From Bacillota bacterium (GTDB lineage: Bacteria; Bacillota; DTU030): a stretch of DNA of 24,395 nt. Position 1 is the first letter of the stretch. Each line of letters opens with the position of its first letter. Both the position numbers and the translations under genes were made by a program. The DNA lies in contig DUTA01000060.1 of NCBI GenBank assembly GCA_012842325.1, positions 1-24,395 of the forward strand, in the 5' to 3' direction. Under the pieces are notes generated by a model. It saw only the letters and a program-made list of their open reading frames with translations, ran no database searches and had not been told where the DNA came from. Of this stretch, positions 13,926-22,133 are shown piece after piece.

Positions 13926-16091
13926 TCAACCTTCCCTTTCCCCCGTTTCTACCAACCGTTGTAACCGCTCCCGGGAAAGCAGAACTTGCCGGGGCTTGCT
14001 ACCCTCCGAAGGCCCTACATAGCCCTTTTCTTCCATCAGGTCGATGAGCCGGGCCGCCCTGGTATAGCCAATGCGAAACCGCCGTTGGAGCATCGAGGCC
14101 GAGGCTTGTTGCTGTTCCACCACCAGCTCCAGGGCCTGGAAAAACAACTCGTCCTCTTCATCTCTGATGCTTCCCTGGGCTTTGGTCTCCAATTCCGCCG
14201 CCAGCACCTCTTCCCTGTATTCAGGCTCGGCCTGCTGGCGCCAGAAACAAACCAGTTTCTCGACCTCCTTGTCACTGATAAAGGCCCCCTGGACACGGTA
14301 GGGTTTTATCGAGCCTACCGGCAAAAAGAGCATATCGCCCTTCCCCAGGAGTTTTTCCGCTCCCCCCATATCCAGGATGGTCCGGGAATCGGTCTGGGAG
14401 GAGACGGCAAAGGAAATCCGCGAGGGAATATTGGCCTTGATCAGGCCGGTAATTACGTCGACCGAGGGACGTTGGGTGGCAATGACCAGGTGAATCCCCG
14501 CGGCCCGGGCCATCTGGGCGAGGCGGCAGATGGCATCCTCCACCTCACCGGGGGCCACAAACATCAAGTCGGCAAGCTCATCGATGATCACCACTATGTA
14601 GGGCAGAAACAGCTCCTTCTCTTCGGCACCAACCAGGGAACGGTTATAGCGTCCGATATTGCGCACTCCCCTCTGGGCAAAGAGATTGTAGCGGTTTTCC
14701 ATCTCCTGGACCAGCCAGCAAAGGGTTGCCGCTGCCCGCTGGGGGTCCACGACCACGGGAGCCAGGAGATGGGGGAGGTCATTATAAACGGAAAGCTCTA
14801 CCCGTTTGGGATCAATGAGGATAAATTTAACCTCATCGGGTTTGACACGAAACAGGAGACTGGCCAAAAGGGCATTGAGACAAACACTTTTCCCTGCCCC
14901 CGTTGCCCCGGCAATCAAAAGATGAGGCATTTTCGCCAGATCGGCAATCACCGGTTCCCCTGCAATATCCTTGCCCAGGGCAAAGGTAAGGGGGGAAGTA
15001 CTATCCTTAAAGAGCGGAGTGTCGACAACCTCCCGCAGGTAGACCGGGGTAATCTCCTTGTTGGGTACCTCAATCCCCACGGCTGCCTTGCCGGGGATGG
15101 GGGCCTCAATCCGGACATCGGTGGCCGCCAAATGCAGGGATATATCGTCGGCCAGGGATACGATCCGGCTCACCTTGGTTCCCGGTGCCAGTTGCAGTTC
15201 ATACCGGGTGATGGCCGGGCCTCTGCTCACCTCGACTACCCTGGCCTTGACATTGAATTGGGCCAGGGTTTCTTCCAATAACTTTATGTTCTCGGCAACA
15301 TTTTTCTGCCAGCGGGGATCTCCCTGGCTTTTATTGCGCCGCAGAATATGGATGGGAGGCAGTTGATAATTAAGGACCGACCGGACAGATTCCCCGGGAG
15401 GAGGGGTTACCTTCGCCGGCAACTCCTTTCCCTCCTCCTCCGGGACCTTTACCGGCTCTGCTTTAATTTCGTCACTGACATTGACCAGAACAGGAACGAA
15501 CCTTTCTTCTTCCGGCCGCTCCTCTTTCACCTCTTCTTCCCGTGGGACTATGCCATTGGCACAACAGCGGTGAATTACCTGCCCACCCTCTTTTACTTTA
15601 TCCGCTATGCCCCGGATCAGGTTGACCAAAGAAATGTTGGTTATCAGGAGGGAAGCAATGAGCGCCAGGGTCAATAAAATAATGTAGCTGCCAATTTGTC
15701 CGAATAAAGTTAGGCAGATCAGTGTAAAAAGGGCGCCGATGAGGCCCCCTCCCTCCCCTGCCCAGGCATGGCTCCAGACCTCGGTTTTCGGAAAGCGCAA
15801 GTGGAAGAAGGTCAAAAGGACCAGCAAAAGGAGCCCCGTCCCGGTAAGCCGGCTGGAAGGAATTATCTTTTCCCTTTGCAGCAGGTGGATCCCGAGGAGA
15901 ATTAAACAGAGGGGGATAAAATAGGCCCCCCAGCCCAGACCGACCCGAAAGAAGCGGGCAAAAAACTGTCCAACGGCCCCTGCACCCATATCGGCCAGAC
16001 TAATAACAAGCAAAACTGCCAGGGCAAAGGAAATCAGCCCGGCAATTTCGTATATTAATCCCTGGCGGCTTTTTTTCTTTTTCCTGGCCAC
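13926..16091 (-). CDS. ftsK: DNA translocase FtsK/SpoIIIE
   Basis: A 721-aa DNA pump of the FtsK/SpoIIIE family, which moves chromosomal DNA through the division or sporulation septum. The N-terminus holds about four membrane helices (15-35, 50-70, 82-99 and the 116-153 region). A charged linker rich in Glu and Pro (about 180-240) follows, then the alpha/beta motor with Walker A GATGAGKS 395-402, ILIDPKRVELS and Walker B VVIIDELADL with D504-E505. The C-terminal winged-helix gamma domain (last about 65 residues) recognises polar DNA sequences. The short linker and 700-800 aa length fit SpoIIIE-type proteins. I chose GTG 16091, since GAGGTGAG lies just upstream and the product begins VARKKKKSR; extension to 16157 would cover the promoter. 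Confidence 0.97.
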   Translation of the reverse strand: MARKKKKSRQGLIYEIAGLISFALAVLLVISLADMGAGAVGQFFARFFRVGLGWGAYFIPLCLILLGIHLLQREKIIPSSRLTGTGLLLLVLLTFFHLRFPKTEVWSHAWAGEGGGLIGALFTLICLTLFGQIGSYIILLTLALIASLLITNISLVNLIRGIADKVKEGGQVIHRCCANGIVPREEEVKEERPEEERFVPVLVNVSDEIKAEPVKVPEEEGKELPAKVTPPPGESVRSVLNYQLPPIHILRRNKSQGDPRWQKNVAENIKLLEETLAQFNVKARVVEVSRGPAITRYELQLAPGTKVSRIVSLADDISLHLAATDVRIEAPIPGKAAVGIEVPNKEITPVYLREVVDTPLFKDSTSPLTFALGKDIAGEPVIADLAKMPHLLIAGATGAGKSVCLNALLASLLFRVKPDEVKFILIDPKRVELSVYNDLPHLLAPVVVDPQRAAATLCWLVQEMENRYNLFAQRGVRNIGRYNRSLVGAEEKELFLPYIVVIIDELADLMFVAPGEVEDAICRLAQMARAAGIHLVIATQRPSVDVITGLIKANIPSRISFAVSSQTDSRTILDMGGAEKLLGKGDMLFLPVGSIKPYRVQGAFISDKEVEKLVCFWRQQAEPEYREEVLAAELETKAQGSIRDEEDELFFQALELVVEQQQASASMLQRRFRIGYTRAARLIDLMEEKGYVGPSEGSKPRQVLLSRERLQRLVETGEREG

Positions 16092-16161
16092 ATGCCTCAC
16101 CTCGGCTGAACTATTCTGCACCAGGGATGTATTTCCCTGCAGTCTATAAAACCGCACTTAT

Positions 16162-16190
16162 ATTATAAACAACGGTCGGGAACTTGTCCA
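16162..16190 (-). promoter_or_regulatory. SigA-type promoter of ftsK
   Basis: The minus strand has TGGACA (16185-16190), a 17-base spacer and TATAAT (16162-16167), within one base of the vegetative consensus. The start would be near 16155, leaving a leader of about 65 bases. It probably drives ftsK, the lipoprotein gene and the genes after them. Confidence 0.75.
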
Positions 16191-16198
16191 AACCCGGA

Positions 16199-16226
16199 CC
16201 GGCAAGGAGCCGCTGCCCCTTACCGG
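16199..16226 (-). terminator. Hairpin at the end of uppP, possible weak terminator
   Basis: A 9-bp stem with one G-U pair (16199-16207 with 16218-16226) spans the uppP stop codon and has a 10-base loop. The minus strand after it is not T-rich, so efficiency is doubtful. It lies just before the ftsK promoter. Confidence 0.4.
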
Positions 16227-17068
16227 ATCAAGTAATGCAAGCCCAGGGTTATAAGGCCGACCAGCCAACAGTAATATCCGAAGATATACAGCCTTCCCTG
16301 CCGCAAGAGACGATACAAAACCTTGAGGGCGAGGACACCGGTCACCGCTGCCGCCATTAAACCCAGGGCATAATCCAGTAAACTCAACCCTGTCCCAGAA
16401 GTGGCGGCGACAATGTCACCCAATTTAAACAGGGTGGCCCCGGCTATAGTCGGTAAGGCCAGTAAAAAGGAATAGCGCATGGCTGTCTCCCTATTGAGCC
16501 CCCGGAAGAGGGCACCGGCAATGGTGGTTCCCGAGCGGGAAAGGCCCGGCATGATGGCACAGCCCTGGGCCAGGCCAATAAAAAAGGCATCGGACGGTCC
16601 CATCTCGGATATGCCCTTGCCACCGGTCCCCCTGTTCCTTTCAATTAACCACAGTAAGGTGCCGGTAACCAGCAGCATGAACCCGACAGTGGTAACGGAT
16701 TGAAAAAGTTCTTCAAAAATGGGTTCCAAAAAAAGTCCCATAAAAGCAGTGGGAATTGAGCCAAAGATGATCAACCAGGCCAGGCGCCAGGCTTCCTGTT
16801 GTCCCCCCCGGAAAGAAGGCCTTCTCCCTCTGAATAATTCCCCTAAACCGGTCAGAAAAGTCCTTAATAATATAACAATATCAGACCAGAAGACAAAGCC
16901 GATGGCCAGAAGACTGCCGAAATGAACGGCAACCTCAAAGGTAACCCCGGGAAAGGAAACCCCCAGGAGCCTCTGGGTTAAAACCAGGTGCCCGGAACTG
17001 CTTACCGGCAGAAATTCAGTTATTCCCTGAACTATTCCCAAAAAAATGGCAACAATTGCGTTTGACAA
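16220..17068 (-). CDS. uppP: Undecaprenyl-diphosphatase UppP (BacA family)
   Basis: A 282-aa multi-pass membrane enzyme that removes a phosphate from undecaprenyl diphosphate, regenerating the lipid carrier for peptidoglycan and other polymers; it also confers bacitracin tolerance. The two signature regions are present: QGITEFLPVSSSGHLVL (14-30, including E18 and the SSSGH serines and histidine) and the PGLSRSGTT loop (174-182) with R178. About eight hydrophobic helices are visible and the length matches the family. The start is TTG at 17068, with GGAGG 7 bases upstream; that ribosome binding site lies inside the end of the Na/Pi cotransporter gene, whose stop is 4 bases away, so the two are likely translationally coupled. 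Confidence 0.96.
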   Translation of the reverse strand: MSNAIVAIFLGIVQGITEFLPVSSSGHLVLTQRLLGVSFPGVTFEVAVHFGSLLAIGFVFWSDIVILLRTFLTGLGELFRGRRPSFRGGQQEAWRLAWLIIFGSIPTAFMGLFLEPIFEELFQSVTTVGFMLLVTGTLLWLIERNRGTGGKGISEMGPSDAFFIGLAQGCAIMPGLSRSGTTIAGALFRGLNRETAMRYSFLLALPTIAGATLFKLGDIVAATSGTGLSLLDYALGLMAAAVTGVLALKVLYRLLRQGRLYIFGYYCWLVGLITLGLHYLIR

Positions 17069-17072
17069 GGAT

Positions 17073-18686
17073 TTACCTCCAGTCTCCCATCACCAGATGG
17101 GCAATATTGTTGGAATGGTCCCCGATTCTCTCCAGGTTACTGATAATATCAAGATAGATAATACCGGATGTTGGATAACACACACCTTCATTAAGCCTTT
17201 GGATATGATTGTTGCGGTAAGTTCGCTCCATCAAGTCTATTTTATCCTCATGCTTTAGCACTTCCCGGGCCAGGTCCTCATCGGAGTTTTCCACGGCTGT
17301 ATAGGCCTTCTGAAATATGTCGGCCACCAGTTCAAACATGGTCTTGAGTTCGGTTAAGGCGATATCGGAAAAGGGCAGACGCTCCTCTATTTTGGTCCGG
17401 GTGAGCTGGGAAATATTTAGGGTGTGGTCGCCGACCCGTTCAATATCGTTTACCGCATGTAACAGTGCCGTCACCTGCCTTGATTCTGACTCCGTCAAGG
17501 ACCGTTGGGAGAGCCTGGCCAGGTAATGGGTTATTTCCTTTTCCAGATCGTCGATTATCTCTTCCCTTTGCAAGACCTGCTCTACACTGCGCATGTCGTT
17601 TTCCATAAACCCCTTGTATGCATCCTGAAAACTGTCCGCTGCGATTTTGGCCATCCGGATGATCTCCTTGGTGGCATGGGTAATGGCAATGGAAGGCGGG
17701 GTCCTTAAAATTGCCTCCTGATCAATAAATTTCAGGCCCCGCTCAATTACCAGATCCTCACCCGGTACAACCCGGCTGATAAAACTGACAAAAGAATTAA
17801 TAAAGGGTAGTATAAGGAGGGTGTTGCTCACATTAAAGATGGTATGGGCATTGGCAACCTGCCTGGGCAAACTGGTAGCTGTAAGCCGGACAATCTCTTG
17901 AAAATAACCTAAAAAGGGCAGAAAGATGAGGGCTCCACCAACATTGAAAAAAAGATGGGCAATGGCTGTACGACGGGCCGTAATTGATGTGCCGATACTG
18001 GCCAGCAGGGCGGTGACAGTAGTTCCAATATTGCTTCCCAGCACCAGGGAAATGGCCCCCTGCATATCGACAAGATTTTGCCCGGCCAAAACGATTACCA
18101 AACTGGTAGTAGCACTGCTGCTTTGGATTATCGCTGTAAAAAGGGCGCCGGCAATGATGCCGAGAATCGGGTACTTGCCAAAGGATAGCATTATATCAAT
18201 AAAAGGGGGAAATTCTCGGAGGGGTTTCAACGCCGTGGACATAGTGGCCATACCCAAAAAGAGGATGCCAAACCCCAGCAAGGCCTGTCCGATATACTTG
18301 GTCAGGCGATGCTTGCTGAAAAGAAAGAGGAGGACGCCGAGACCAATGGCCGGCAGGGCATAATCGGTGAGCTGAAAGGCAACCAGTTGCGCCGTTATGG
18401 TCGTCCCTATGTTTGCCCCCAGAATCACACTCACGGCCTGTTTCAGGGTCATTAAGCCGGCATTGACAAAGCCCACCACCATCACAGTGGTTGCACTGCT
18501 GCTCTGGATAACTGCCGTTACCAGGGCCCCCATAATAACGCCCATGATGGGAATGCTGGTCAGGATCTCCAACACCCTTCGCATTTTATCCCCGACTGAT
18601 TTCTGCAAGCCCTCAGCCATTATACTAATACCAAAAAGAAAAAGTCCCAACCCTCCCATAAGGCCAAACAGGATGTTTGTCAGCAT
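17073..18686 (-). CDS. Na+/phosphate cotransporter with C-terminal PhoU-like domain (NptA/YjbB type)
   Basis: A 537-aa protein. The membrane part (about 1-310) has the duplicated NptA core: QSSSATT at 61-67 and again at 188-194, each followed by a GANIGTT or GSNIGTT motif (from 90 and in the second half). The C-terminal about 200 residues are helical and charged like PhoU, with conserved REEIIDDLEKEITHYLARL and HAVNDIERVGDHTLNI-type repeats. The family carries out sodium-coupled phosphate movement and the PhoU part is thought to regulate it; direction (uptake or efflux) is not settled for bacterial members. The ATG start at 18686 has AAGGGGGA upstream. It is the first gene of a two-gene unit with uppP, driven by an extended -10 promoter. 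Confidence 0.92.
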   Translation of the reverse strand: MLTNILFGLMGGLGLFLFGISIMAEGLQKSVGDKMRRVLEILTSIPIMGVIMGALVTAVIQSSSATTVMVVGFVNAGLMTLKQAVSVILGANIGTTITAQLVAFQLTDYALPAIGLGVLLFLFSKHRLTKYIGQALLGFGILFLGMATMSTALKPLREFPPFIDIMLSFGKYPILGIIAGALFTAIIQSSSATTSLVIVLAGQNLVDMQGAISLVLGSNIGTTVTALLASIGTSITARRTAIAHLFFNVGGALIFLPFLGYFQEIVRLTATSLPRQVANAHTIFNVSNTLLILPFINSFVSFISRVVPGEDLVIERGLKFIDQEAILRTPPSIAITHATKEIIRMAKIAADSFQDAYKGFMENDMRSVEQVLQREEIIDDLEKEITHYLARLSQRSLTESESRQVTALLHAVNDIERVGDHTLNISQLTRTKIEERLPFSDIALTELKTMFELVADIFQKAYTAVENSDEDLAREVLKHEDKIDLMERTYRNNHIQRLNEGVCYPTSGIIYLDIISNLERIGDHSNNIAHLVMGDWR

Positions 18687-18728
18687 CCCTAATCCCCCTT
18701 AACAAAGGCTATGCAATTTACCAGGGAA

Positions 18729-18737
18729 ATTATATCA
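18729..18737 (-). promoter_or_regulatory. Extended -10 promoter of the Na/Pi cotransporter-uppP unit
   Basis: The minus strand reads TGATATAAT, a perfect extended -10. No strong -35 is visible 16-18 bases upstream. Transcription would begin near 18722, about 36 bases before the ATG. The surrounding 100-bp gap is AT-rich. Confidence 0.65.
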
Positions 18738-18761
18738 TAAAATAAAACCTTAAACCAGCGG

Positions 18762-18797
18762 CAAAAAGAGCAGGAGGGCCAGGTGTCCTAACCCTCC
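18762..18797 (-). terminator. Intrinsic terminator of the tepA-ylzJ unit
   Basis: An 11-bp hairpin with two G-U pairs (18773-18783 with 18787-18797, loop of 3) includes the ylzJ stop codon. CTCTTTTTG follows on the minus strand. Read-through protection of the next promoter is a reasonable role. Confidence 0.7.
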
Positions 18798-19012
18798 CCG
18801 GGCACAAAATTGATGACCCTGCCGGGCTGCAAGTTGGGATTAAGGTAGTCCTTGGGATCGGTACTTAATAAGCGCACTATCTTTCCTTGCTCCAGGCTGA
18901 TGGGCTCAATCACCACCGTTGTTCCTGCCAATTCAACCTCCAGATAGGATGGGCGCATATCTTCCAAACCCTGGTACACAGTTTCCAGCGGCATGGTCGT
19001 ATATAGAATCAC
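18788..19012 (-). CDS. ylzJ: YlzJ-like small protein
   Basis: A 74-aa protein of the YlzJ-like family, recognisable from MILYTTMPLETVYQG at the start and by its position directly after tepA, as in Bacillus and many Clostridia. It is mostly beta-rich and has no membrane segment; its function is unknown. The GTG start at 19012 shares four bases with the end of tepA (GTGA overlap), showing translational coupling. The stop codon lies inside the hairpin of the terminator. Confidence 0.85.
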   Translation of the reverse strand: MILYTTMPLETVYQGLEDMRPSYLEVELAGTTVVIEPISLEQGKIVRLLSTDPKDYLNPNLQPGRVINFVPGEG

Positions 19013-19857
19013 TGTAAGGCTTTCCTCCTCAGCTTCCTGCCGTGCTTCTTCAAATGGACAATGGCCCTATTGAGCCAGGCCAGGGCCTCACCCACACCCC
19101 CAACCTCGTCAATCAATCTATATCTCACCGCATCCCTGCCTACCAGCACCGTCCCGATATCCCGGGCCAGTTCACCGGTTGTAAACATCAATTCCCGGAA
19201 CTTTTCCTCCGAAATGCGGGCATGACCGGCGACAAAACGGATAACCCGGTCCTGCATTTTGTCCAGGTATTCATAGGTCTGGGGTACAGATAGCACCTGC
19301 CCCGTCAGGCGAAGGGGATGGATGGTCATGGTGGCCGTTTCGCTAATGAAGGTATAATCGGCTGCAACAGCTATGGGAACACCAATGCTGTGGCCGCCGC
19401 CCAGGACAAGGGATACGGTAGGTTTGGACAGGCTGGCAATGGTTTCCGCTATGGCCAGGCCGGCTTCCACATCTCCCCCGACGGTATTTAATATAATAAG
19501 GAGCCCCTCAATAGCGGGGTTTTGCTCGACAGCCACCAGCTGGGGGATCAGGTGCTCATATTTGCTCGTCTTGTTCTGGGGTGGTAGAACCATGTGCCCT
19601 TCAACCTGCCCCACTATGTTTAAGACATGGATGTTGGATTTCGGCTCCGGCAACTCCATCTGCCCCATTTGCTGCAGGCTGGCCAAACTGGAATTGGGCT
19701 CTCCCTGGGGCGCCGGCGACGACTGTTGCGGCTCCTCCGGCGTCCTTGTGGGCTGGGGCTGTCCCGATATCTGGGGTTCCCCCGGGGCCGGCAGCGTGGG
19801 TGACCTATGGCGCGGGTTTTGCTTGAGATCTGTATACAGGGTCACGACGATTACCAC
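19009..19857 (-). CDS. tepA: TepA-type ClpP-like serine protease (translocation-enhancing protein)
   Basis: A 282-aa ClpP/crotonase-fold protein. After a Pro/Gln-rich, probably disordered N-terminal stretch (about 15-70), the protease core shows ILNTVGGDVEAGLAIAETI, the nucleophile S157 in GGGHSIGVPIAVAAD and H180 in MTIHPLRLTG, so the catalytic Ser and His are present. Bacillus TepA is described as improving translocation of secreted precursors and degrading signal peptides; I infer a similar role. The start could be GTG 19857 or GTG 19845; GAGGAG lies too close to the first and about 11 bases from the second. The gene follows the RNase J terminator, has its own -10 element and overlaps ylzJ by four bases. 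Confidence 0.88.
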   Translation of the reverse strand: MVIVVTLYTDLKQNPRHRSPTLPAPGEPQISGQPQPTRTPEEPQQSSPAPQGEPNSSLASLQQMGQMELPEPKSNIHVLNIVGQVEGHMVLPPQNKTSKYEHLIPQLVAVEQNPAIEGLLIILNTVGGDVEAGLAIAETIASLSKPTVSLVLGGGHSIGVPIAVAADYTFISETATMTIHPLRLTGQVLSVPQTYEYLDKMQDRVIRFVAGHARISEEKFRELMFTTGELARDIGTVLVGRDAVRYRLIDEVGGVGEALAWLNRAIVHLKKHGRKLRRKALQ

Positions 19858-19880
19858 TCCTCTCTTTTTCTTTCCCCTGT

Positions 19881-19886
19881 ATTATA
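19881..19886 (-). promoter_or_regulatory. Probable promoter -10 element of tepA-ylzJ
   Basis: A perfect TATAAT on the minus strand lies 24 bases before the tepA GTG and downstream of the RNase J terminator. The -35 region at 17 bases is poor. Because a terminator isolates tepA from RNase J, some promoter is needed here. Confidence 0.5.
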
Positions 19887-19952
19887 GGTTGAAGGCCAGA
19901 TATTTATACGAGAGGGCATTTTAGCAAGGAATAAGGAGCCGTTGTCCCTGTG

Positions 19953-19982
19953 TAAAGAAAAAAGCAGGAACAATCCTGCCTT
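19953..19982 (-). terminator. Intrinsic terminator of the RNase J gene
   Basis: A 9-bp stem with one G-U pair (19961-19969 with 19974-19982) and a 4-base loop is followed on the minus strand by TTTTTTCTTT. It lies about 50 bases after the RNase J stop, a textbook rho-independent terminator. Confidence 0.9.
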
Positions 19983-20033
19983 AATGAAATCAGTTATCCC
20001 TTTGCGGATGGTACCAAAGGAACCCCGACGGTA

Positions 20034-21710
20034 TCAGATTTCCATAATAATAGGGAGGATCATAGGGCGGCGGCGGGTTTTCTCATAGAGGAATTTACCC
20101 AGGGATTCCCTGACCCTGTTCTTTATCACCGACCATTCGGTAATCCGGTTCTCCTCACACTTTTCCAATACCTGCCGCACCTGTTCCCTGGCTTCTTCCA
20201 TGAGGCTTTCCGACTCCCTGACATAAACAAATCCCCGGGAGATAAGATCCGGGCCGGCAACCACTTCTCCCCTGTCCCTGGCCATGGTTATGACGGCAAT
20301 TAAGATTCCATCCTGGGATAGCTGCTGCCGGTCCCGCAGGACCACCTTGCCCACATCACCTACTCCCAAACCGTCAACCAAAACTTTGCCGGCCGTAACT
20401 TTTCCAGTTATCCTGGCCTTATTGGTCTCCAACTCGAGGACAGTGCCATTTTCCAAAATAAAGTTACGGCTGGCTGGAATGCCCACCTCCCTGGCCAGGG
20501 CGGAATGATGGACCAGATGCCGGTATTCCCCGTGCATGGGCACAAAGAAGCGGGGGCGAACCAGGTTAAGCATCATTTTTAATTCTTCCTGGGCGGCATG
20601 TCCAGAAGCACCGATACCTGCCGTCCCCTGGTATACTACCCTGGCTCCTTCCAAAAAAAGGTGATCGATGATCCGCGTTGCCTCTCTGCCACTCAAGTTC
20701 CCAGAACCGGAAGCGATAACCACCGTGTCGCCGGGCAGGATAGCGAAATTCCGCTCCCCACCCAGGGCTGATGGTGCCAGAATGGCAAAGGGGTCTCCCC
20801 TGCTGCCACTGGCCAGGATCACCTGTTTCTCCGCCGGCAGTTCCCCTATTCTATCCCATTCCACCAGAAGTCCGGGGGGAAGCTGAAAATAACCCAGGCG
20901 GCTGGCTGTATTGACGGCATTGATCAATTCCTTGCCCACCAGGACAACCTTCCGCCCCCTCTCCTGGGCCTGCTCCAGGACCTGTTGTACCTGGTAGAGA
21001 TTAAAGGCGGAAATAGCCACCAGCAGTCTCCCCCTCGCCTGGGAAAAGAGCCGCTGGAATACATTCCCGACCTCTCGTTCCGAAGCTGTGTAACCAGGCC
21101 TCTCTGCGTTGGTGCTTTCAGAAAGAAGGAGGAGGACCCCCTTTTCACCCAGCTGGGCCAGGCGGTGGTAATCGGTCATCTGGCCGTCCACCGGCGTCTG
21201 ATCAAATTTAAAGTCCCCGCTGTAGACAATTGTGCCCACATCGGTATGGATCCCCAGGGCCACAGCGTCGGGGATACTGTGGCTGACCCGAATGAAATCA
21301 ACGGTATAGGGTCCGATCCTGATGCTTTCGCCGGCCTTCACTTCCTTCAATTCCATTTCCTTTTTACTGTATCCCGCTTCGAAAAGCTTGCTTTGCACCA
21401 ACCCTATGGTCAGGGGCGTGCCGTAAACAGGCACTGCCAAATCCCTCATTATGTAGGGCAGGGCACCAATGTGGTCCGCGTGACCATGGGTGAGAACAAT
21501 GGCCCGGACTTTCTCCTTCTTTTCCAGGAGATAGGAGATATCGGGAATAACGCAATCGATTCCCAGCATCTCTTCCTCCGGCAGCATCAGACCGGCATCA
21601 ATGACCAAGATTTCCCCTTCAAACTCGAGGGCCAGCATGTTCTTCCCCAGTTCACCAAAACCGCCCAGGGGAATAACAGAGATCCTTTTTCTTTTTTTAC
21701 CACAAGCCAC
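20034..21710 (-). CDS. rnj: Ribonuclease J
   Basis: A 558-aa beta-CASP metallo-beta-lactamase RNase; the family is about 555 aa. The metal site begins with HGHADH (75-80) and continues with SHSIPDAVALG and YSGDFKFDQTP; later GSRGDPFAIL, PGDTVVIASGSG and VPMHGEYRHL mark the beta-CASP region and the final histidine. The last about 100 residues fit the RNase J C-terminal domain. RNase J has 5'-3' exonuclease and endonuclease activity in mRNA decay and rRNA maturation. The start is GTG at 21710, 7 bases after GGAGG. It appears to be a single-gene unit with a strong promoter about 280 bp upstream and a strong terminator, and a leader of about 270 bases precedes it. RNase J between asd and tepA is typical of Firmicutes. 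Confidence 0.95.
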   Translation of the reverse strand: MACGKKRKRISVIPLGGFGELGKNMLALEFEGEILVIDAGLMLPEEEMLGIDCVIPDISYLLEKKEKVRAIVLTHGHADHIGALPYIMRDLAVPVYGTPLTIGLVQSKLFEAGYSKKEMELKEVKAGESIRIGPYTVDFIRVSHSIPDAVALGIHTDVGTIVYSGDFKFDQTPVDGQMTDYHRLAQLGEKGVLLLLSESTNAERPGYTASEREVGNVFQRLFSQARGRLLVAISAFNLYQVQQVLEQAQERGRKVVLVGKELINAVNTASRLGYFQLPPGLLVEWDRIGELPAEKQVILASGSRGDPFAILAPSALGGERNFAILPGDTVVIASGSGNLSGREATRIIDHLFLEGARVVYQGTAGIGASGHAAQEELKMMLNLVRPRFFVPMHGEYRHLVHHSALAREVGIPASRNFILENGTVLELETNKARITGKVTAGKVLVDGLGVGDVGKVVLRDRQQLSQDGILIAVITMARDRGEVVAGPDLISRGFVYVRESESLMEEAREQVRQVLEKCEENRITEWSVIKNRVRESLGKFLYEKTRRRPMILPIIMEI

Positions 21711-21900
21711 TTCTCCACCTCCTCAACGGCAAAGAATTCCGGATAACTCCCAGCTCTCTCCAGGCAAATTCTGCCCCGGCCATTCGTAAATACTCTCGTG
21801 GTAGGCCCATCCCTGGAGGCTCTTTTTGGCTCAGGTATGCTGAGGCAGATTTCTTTCACTATGCAACCGCTGCTTCGGTTCCTGGGAGTTAAAGAAGAGT

Positions 21901-21933
21901 AAAAAGTAAAAAACCCCTGTCCGCTCCGGGGGG
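21901..21933 (-). terminator. Terminator-like hairpin in the RNase J leader (possible attenuator)
   Basis: On the minus strand CCCC and GGGG (21930-21933 with 21914-21917) enclose a CCG/CGG inner stem with a small bulge, followed by TTTTTTACTTTTT (21901-21913). It would lie about 50-80 bases after the predicted start. The stem is short, so termination would be partial; it could cap a small RNA or act as an attenuator. Confidence 0.4.
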
Positions 21934-21980
21934 AATCGCCTCGCGGTATAAAATCCCTCTCCAGCATCCAGTTAGTTACT

Positions 21981-21996
21981 CTGTATCATTATACAG
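21981..21996. promoter_or_regulatory. Palindrome overlapping the RNase J promoter -10, possible operator
   Basis: The sequence CTGTAT-CATT-ATACAG is a perfect 6+6 inverted repeat that covers the -10 hexamer, with TTAC and GTAA partly extending it. A protein bound here would block RNA polymerase. No regulator is encoded nearby. Confidence 0.45.
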
Positions 21997-22017
21997 TAAG
22001 TACGCCTTAACTGACAA
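21988..22017 (-). promoter_or_regulatory. SigA-type promoter of RNase J
   Basis: TTGTCA (22012-22017), an 18-base spacer and a perfect TATAAT (21988-21993) on the minus strand. The start is expected near 21981, giving a leader of about 270 bases before the RNase J GTG. Confidence 0.75.
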
Positions 22018-22062
22018 GAAGGGGTAGTCCCGACCCATTTTAGTATGCCCACGCCCTGGCAA

Positions 22063-22098
22063 AATAATATTGAGAAGGGCACGGATCTTTCCGTGCCC
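22063..22098 (-). terminator. Probable intrinsic terminator of asd
   Basis: A perfect 9-bp stem (22077-22085 with 22090-22098, loop of 4) is followed on the minus strand by TTCTCAATATTATTTT. The tail is T-rich but not a pure run, so efficiency is moderate. Confidence 0.7.
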
Positions 22099-22112
22099 TG
22101 GCTTTAATACCG

Positions 22113-22133
22113 GGAGGGTGGTAAGGACCCTCC
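22113..22133 (-). repeat. Hairpin directly after the asd stop codon
   Basis: Arms GGAGGGT (22113-22119) and ACCCTCC (22127-22133) form a perfect 7-bp stem with a 7-base loop. There is no T-run. It precedes the terminator hairpin and may protect the asd 3' end. Confidence 0.5.

Noticed and set aside
13986..15281. A 431-codon plus-strand frame opposite ftsK
   Set aside because: It is a shadow of a strongly conserved gene in GC-rich DNA; its product has no recognisable domain, and ftsK motifs account for the sequence.
21587..21967. 126-codon frame running from the RNase J leader into RNase J
   Set aside because: The ATG has no ribosome binding site, the frame continues out of phase inside RNase J, and the product resembles no known protein.
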